Shown here: piece by piece, positions 61,488-64,000 of the stretch
How the letters are laid out: every line of letters starts with the position of its first letter
Position numbering within the stretch: position 1 is the first letter of the stretch
Assembly: GCF_031585635.1 (NCBI RefSeq)
Contig: NZ_CP134195.1
Coordinates: 1,984,001-2,048,000, forward strand
Length of the DNA stretch: 64,000 bases
Reading direction: 5' to 3'
DNA from: Paraburkholderia sp. FT54
Lineage (GTDB): Bacteria; Pseudomonadota; Gammaproteobacteria; Burkholderiales; Burkholderiaceae
Notes under the pieces: model-generated
The model's input: only the letters and a program-made list of their open reading frames with translations
The model's database searches: none
What the model was told of the DNA's origin: nothing
Made by a program: the position numbers and the translations under genes

Positions 61488-62858
61488 ATGTCGATGATTG
61501 CCGCTCGCATCGAGCGACTGCCGTTTTCAGGTTTTCACCGCCGTTTGCTGCTGATGGGCGGCCTTGGCTATACCTTCGATGCGATGGACGCCGCCGTGCT
61601 CGCGTTCCTGCTGCCGGTGCTGCGCACGCAATGGGGGCTCACGAGCGTGCAGACCGGCGTGCTGGGAAGCGGGACGTTCATGGGCTATTTCGTCGGCGCG
61701 ATGCTGGCGGGCATGCTCGGCGACATCATCGGCCGACGCAAGGTCATGATGTATGCGCTGGTGATCTACTGTGTCGCCTCGCTTGCCAGCGCGCTTGCGA
61801 ACGACTGGGGATTTTTTCTGGCGACGCGGATTGTCGCCGGCCTGGGGACGGGAGCGGAAAGCGCCATCGTCGCGCCGTTTCTCTCCGAGTTCGTAGCGCG
61901 GCGCTATCGCGGCAGCTTCACCGGCAGTCTCGCGGGATTTTTCTCCTTTGGCTTCGTGGCGGCTGCACTGCTCGGCTATCTGGTGATCCCGCTCGCACCC
62001 AATGCATGGCGTGTGGTCATGGTGATCACGGCGCTGCCCATTGTGATGCTGCTCTGGTGGCGCCGAGCGTTGCCCGAGTCGCCGCGCTGGCTCGAGGCGC
62101 GCGACCGGCACGCGGAAGCCGATGCGATCGTGTCGCGAATGGAAGCGGAGGTGGTGAAAGCCGGCGTGCAGTTGGAGCCGCTGCCTCCCGTGCGCGAGGG
62201 AGCCGTTCCGCTTGCCGCCGGACGGGCCTCGATCATCGCGAACGTCAAGGCGTTGTGGGCGGCGAAGCTCGCGCGCATCACGGCCATGACGTGGCTGATG
62301 TGGCTATCCATCACGTTCAGCTATTACGCTTTTTTCACGTGGATTCCAGGCTTGCTGGTCCAGAACGGAATGACGATCACGCGGAGTTTTTCGTATTCGC
62401 TCGTGATTTACATTGCGCAGATCCCCGGCTACTTTTCGGGCGCGTGGCTCAATGAAAAAATCGGCCGCCAGGCGACGATCGCATCGTACATGATATTGGG
62501 CGGCGTCTCGGCGCTCGGGCTTGCGTTGACGCGCACGGATGCGGGCATCATGGTGTCGGGCATCCTGCTTTCGTTCTTCATGAACGGCACTTATGCCGGC
62601 GTGTATGCCTACACCCCCGAGGTTTTTCCCACCGACGTGCGCGCGACAGGCACCGGGCTCGCTTCGTCGATTGGCCGGCTGGGTGCGATTGCCGCGCCTA
62701 TTCTCGTTGGCTATGTGTATCCGCTGCTGGGCTTTGCCGGGGTGTTCGGCGCGACGACGCTGGTGCTGCTGATCGGCGCGATGGCGGTGCTGCTCATGGG
62801 CGTGCCGACGCGCGGAAGATCGCTGGAGGACATTGCAGCAGGGCAGATCAACCAGTGA
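61488..62858 (+). CDS. MFS transporter
   Basis: 456 residues from the ATG at 61488, with CTGGAG upstream. Twelve predicted helices; MFS signatures GMLGDIIGRRKVMMYALVIY (loop 2-3), FLSEFVARRYRGSFTGSLAG, and ALPESPRWLEARDRHAE; second-half loop LNEKIGRQATIASYMI. Closest in style to aromatic-acid/metabolite:H+ symporters. Probably imports the substrate of the amidohydrolase 57 bases upstream. Confidence 0.9.
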   Translation: MSMIAARIERLPFSGFHRRLLLMGGLGYTFDAMDAAVLAFLLPVLRTQWGLTSVQTGVLGSGTFMGYFVGAMLAGMLGDIIGRRKVMMYALVIYCVASLASALANDWGFFLATRIVAGLGTGAESAIVAPFLSEFVARRYRGSFTGSLAGFFSFGFVAAALLGYLVIPLAPNAWRVVMVITALPIVMLLWWRRALPESPRWLEARDRHAEADAIVSRMEAEVVKAGVQLEPLPPVREGAVPLAAGRASIIANVKALWAAKLARITAMTWLMWLSITFSYYAFFTWIPGLLVQNGMTITRSFSYSLVIYIAQIPGYFSGAWLNEKIGRQATIASYMILGGVSALGLALTRTDAGIMVSGILLSFFMNGTYAGVYAYTPEVFPTDVRATGTGLASSIGRLGAIAAPILVGYVYPLLGFAGVFGATTLVLLIGAMAVLLMGVPTRGRSLEDIAAGQINQ

Positions 62859-62979
62859 GAAAAGCGAACCTGGCTATCGCGACGATCCATCCGCCTGCGC
62901 GACGCAGCGCGAGCTAATGCTTGAGTCTGCCTCGTGGGGCTGAACGCGGGTCAACGCGTCCAGCCCCACGAAGAACCCT

Positions 62980-64000
62980 TTAAGCGCGGGTCGTCGCGAT
63001 CGCGGTACGTGGCCGCAACGTCGCCATGATCAGATATGTGCCGCCGCCGATCAACACGCCGAAGAACCAGCCATAGGTATTCCACCAGACCGGCAGCAGG
63101 TTGGTGAAGTTGGGTAGAAAGGTCGAAAACACGCTGCCGATCGCCGCCGCGATCAACGCGTTGACGTTCCAGCCGCCTTCGTAACGGTACTCGCCATGCT
63201 CCTGATAGAGCGCCGCGACGTCGATGTTGCCCCTGGCCACCAGGTAGTAGTCCACCAGAATGATCCCCAGCAACGGGCCCATCGTCGCGCCGATCGCGTT
63301 GACGAAGTGCGCGGCGTTGCCTTCCCATGGCGCGAACGGGTAGAGCACCAGCGCGATAGCGGCGGCAATATAGCCGCCCCTCTTGAAACTGATCTGCTTG
63401 GGGAAAGCGTTCGAGATGTCGAACGCCGCCGAGACGAAATTGGCGACCACGTTGATGCCGAGCGTGGCGACCGCGAAGGTCAGCGCCGCGATGAGCGCCA
63501 GTAGCCAGCTATCGAACTTGGCTGAGATCTGCTCGGGGTGCAGCAGGACTTCGCCGTACACCTTGAAGGCGGCGATGGTGGTGATGCCGGCGACCAGCGA
63601 GAACGCGATCAGGTTGACCGGCAGGCCCCACAGATTGCCTTTCTTCACGGCGTCGCGATTCTTCGCGTAGCGTGAGAAGTCGCAAAAGTTCAGGTACAGC
63701 GCCGCGAAGTAGGTGATCCAGGTCGCGCCCACGGCCATCAGCGCCCAGAACGAGCCGGGCTCGCCGCTCACACCAGCGTCTTTGGTTTTGTCGAGCAGCA
63801 CGTCCATCGGAATGACGTGCGCGAACGAGAAGCCGCCGGCCTTCACGCATAGGCCGATCGCGAGGATCAGCATCGCGACCCACACCGCCGGACCGGCCCA
63901 GTCCTGGAATTTGCGCACCGTCTCCATGCCCTTCTGGATGATGAGCAGTTGCAGCGCCCAGATGACCACGTAGCAGATCACCTCCAGTGCCGAGTGACCG
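62980..64000 (-). CDS. NCS1-family permease, C-terminal part (start beyond window)
   Basis: About 340 residues visible, open to the window edge (frame continues before the GTG at 63981). Helices FQDWAGPAVWVAMLILAIGL, WALMAVGATWITYFAALYLN, FCDFSRYAKNRDAVKKGNLW, VNLIAFSLVAGITTIAAF and others, with GATMGPLLGIILVDYYLVAR, which are typical of the purine/cytosine/hydantoin/allantoin symporters. The N-terminal third lies outside. Substrate not decidable; two amidohydrolases in the window act on similar ring compounds. Confidence 0.88.
   Translation of the reverse strand, partial: GHSALEVICYVVIWALQLLIIQKGMETVRKFQDWAGPAVWVAMLILAIGLCVKAGGFSFAHVIPMDVLLDKTKDAGVSGEPGSFWALMAVGATWITYFAALYLNFCDFSRYAKNRDAVKKGNLWGLPVNLIAFSLVAGITTIAAFKVYGEVLLHPEQISAKFDSWLLALIAALTFAVATLGINVVANFVSAAFDISNAFPKQISFKRGGYIAAAIALVLYPFAPWEGNAAHFVNAIGATMGPLLGIILVDYYLVARGNIDVAALYQEHGEYRYEGGWNVNALIAAAIGSVFSTFLPNFTNLLPVWWNTYGWFFGVLIGGGTYLIMATLRPRTAIATTRA

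Noticed and set aside
1..64000. tRNA, rRNA, prophage, insertion sequence or CRISPR array
   Set aside because: Looked for conserved tRNA arms, transposase motifs, terminal inverted repeats and regular repeats; none seen. The absence call is by eye only.

Overview
The window is GC-rich proteobacterial chromosome. Gene content and style (many LysR regulators, GTG/TTG starts, DUF2760/Hsp70 operon, PqiB, DUF3300/DUF2950 pair, a type VI secretion fragment) fit a Burkholderiaceae genome, most likely Paraburkholderia. This assignment is inferred from gene families; no rRNA or other marker is present. I see no tRNA, rRNA, CRISPR array, prophage or insertion sequence.

Layout. 1-8.3 kb: end of a phosphonate-degradation gene (phnX), a probable toxin/immunity pair, a cytosine-deaminase-like amidohydrolase with a LysR gene, a GAF-GGDEF diguanylate cyclase, and a divergent LysR/SDR pair closed by a clear terminator. 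8.3-13.6 kb: a tightly overlapping operon DUF2760 - Hsp70 - long Hsp70, a non-canonical chaperone system without visible DnaJ or GrpE. 14-15.6 kb: a PqiB-type MCE protein without PqiA or PqiC beside it. 15.8-32.4 kb: a long envelope-directed region. On the minus strand are DUF2950, DUF3300, a membrane-fused spermidine-synthase-like protein, a Cys-type sulfatase, a HAD lipoprotein and a formylglycine-generating enzyme with an N-terminal membrane signal. Divergent from these is a complete MoxR-DUF58-DUF4381-BatA-BatB/TPR-BatD operon. 32.7-38.2 kb: a RidA protein, a small lipoprotein, a prolyl-tRNA-synthetase paralogue that lacks the editing insertion and has a proline-rich leader ORF plus terminator upstream, a NarL-type response regulator, a class II aldolase and a DJ-1/PfpI protein. 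38.6-43.7 kb: glycosyltransferase plus polysaccharide deacetylase, a phospholipase D-like lipoprotein, and RarA. 43.9-51 kb: an organosulfur region made of a broken flavin monooxygenase, a TauD-type dioxygenase, a sulfonate-type ABC importer, and a selenium-binding protein/methanethiol oxidase translationally coupled to a membrane protein. 51-57 kb: epoxide hydrolase with divergent GlxA regulator, exported Fe-superoxide dismutase, DUF3455, and a rearrangement scar where a truncated tssA meets an inverted fragment of a TIGR03118-type gene. 56.7-64 kb: universal stress protein, acyl-CoA ligase, small membrane and regulatory-size proteins, then amidohydrolase, MFS transporter and the C-terminal part of an NCS1 permease.

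Three systems are most worth attention: the Hsp70/Hsp70/DUF2760 operon; the INS-less ProRS paralogue with its possible proline attenuator; and the sulfatase/HAD/FGE set, whose maturase appears to be exported, next to MoxR-Bat. Two recombination scars (LLM remnant, tssA/TIGR03118 junction) show local gene loss.
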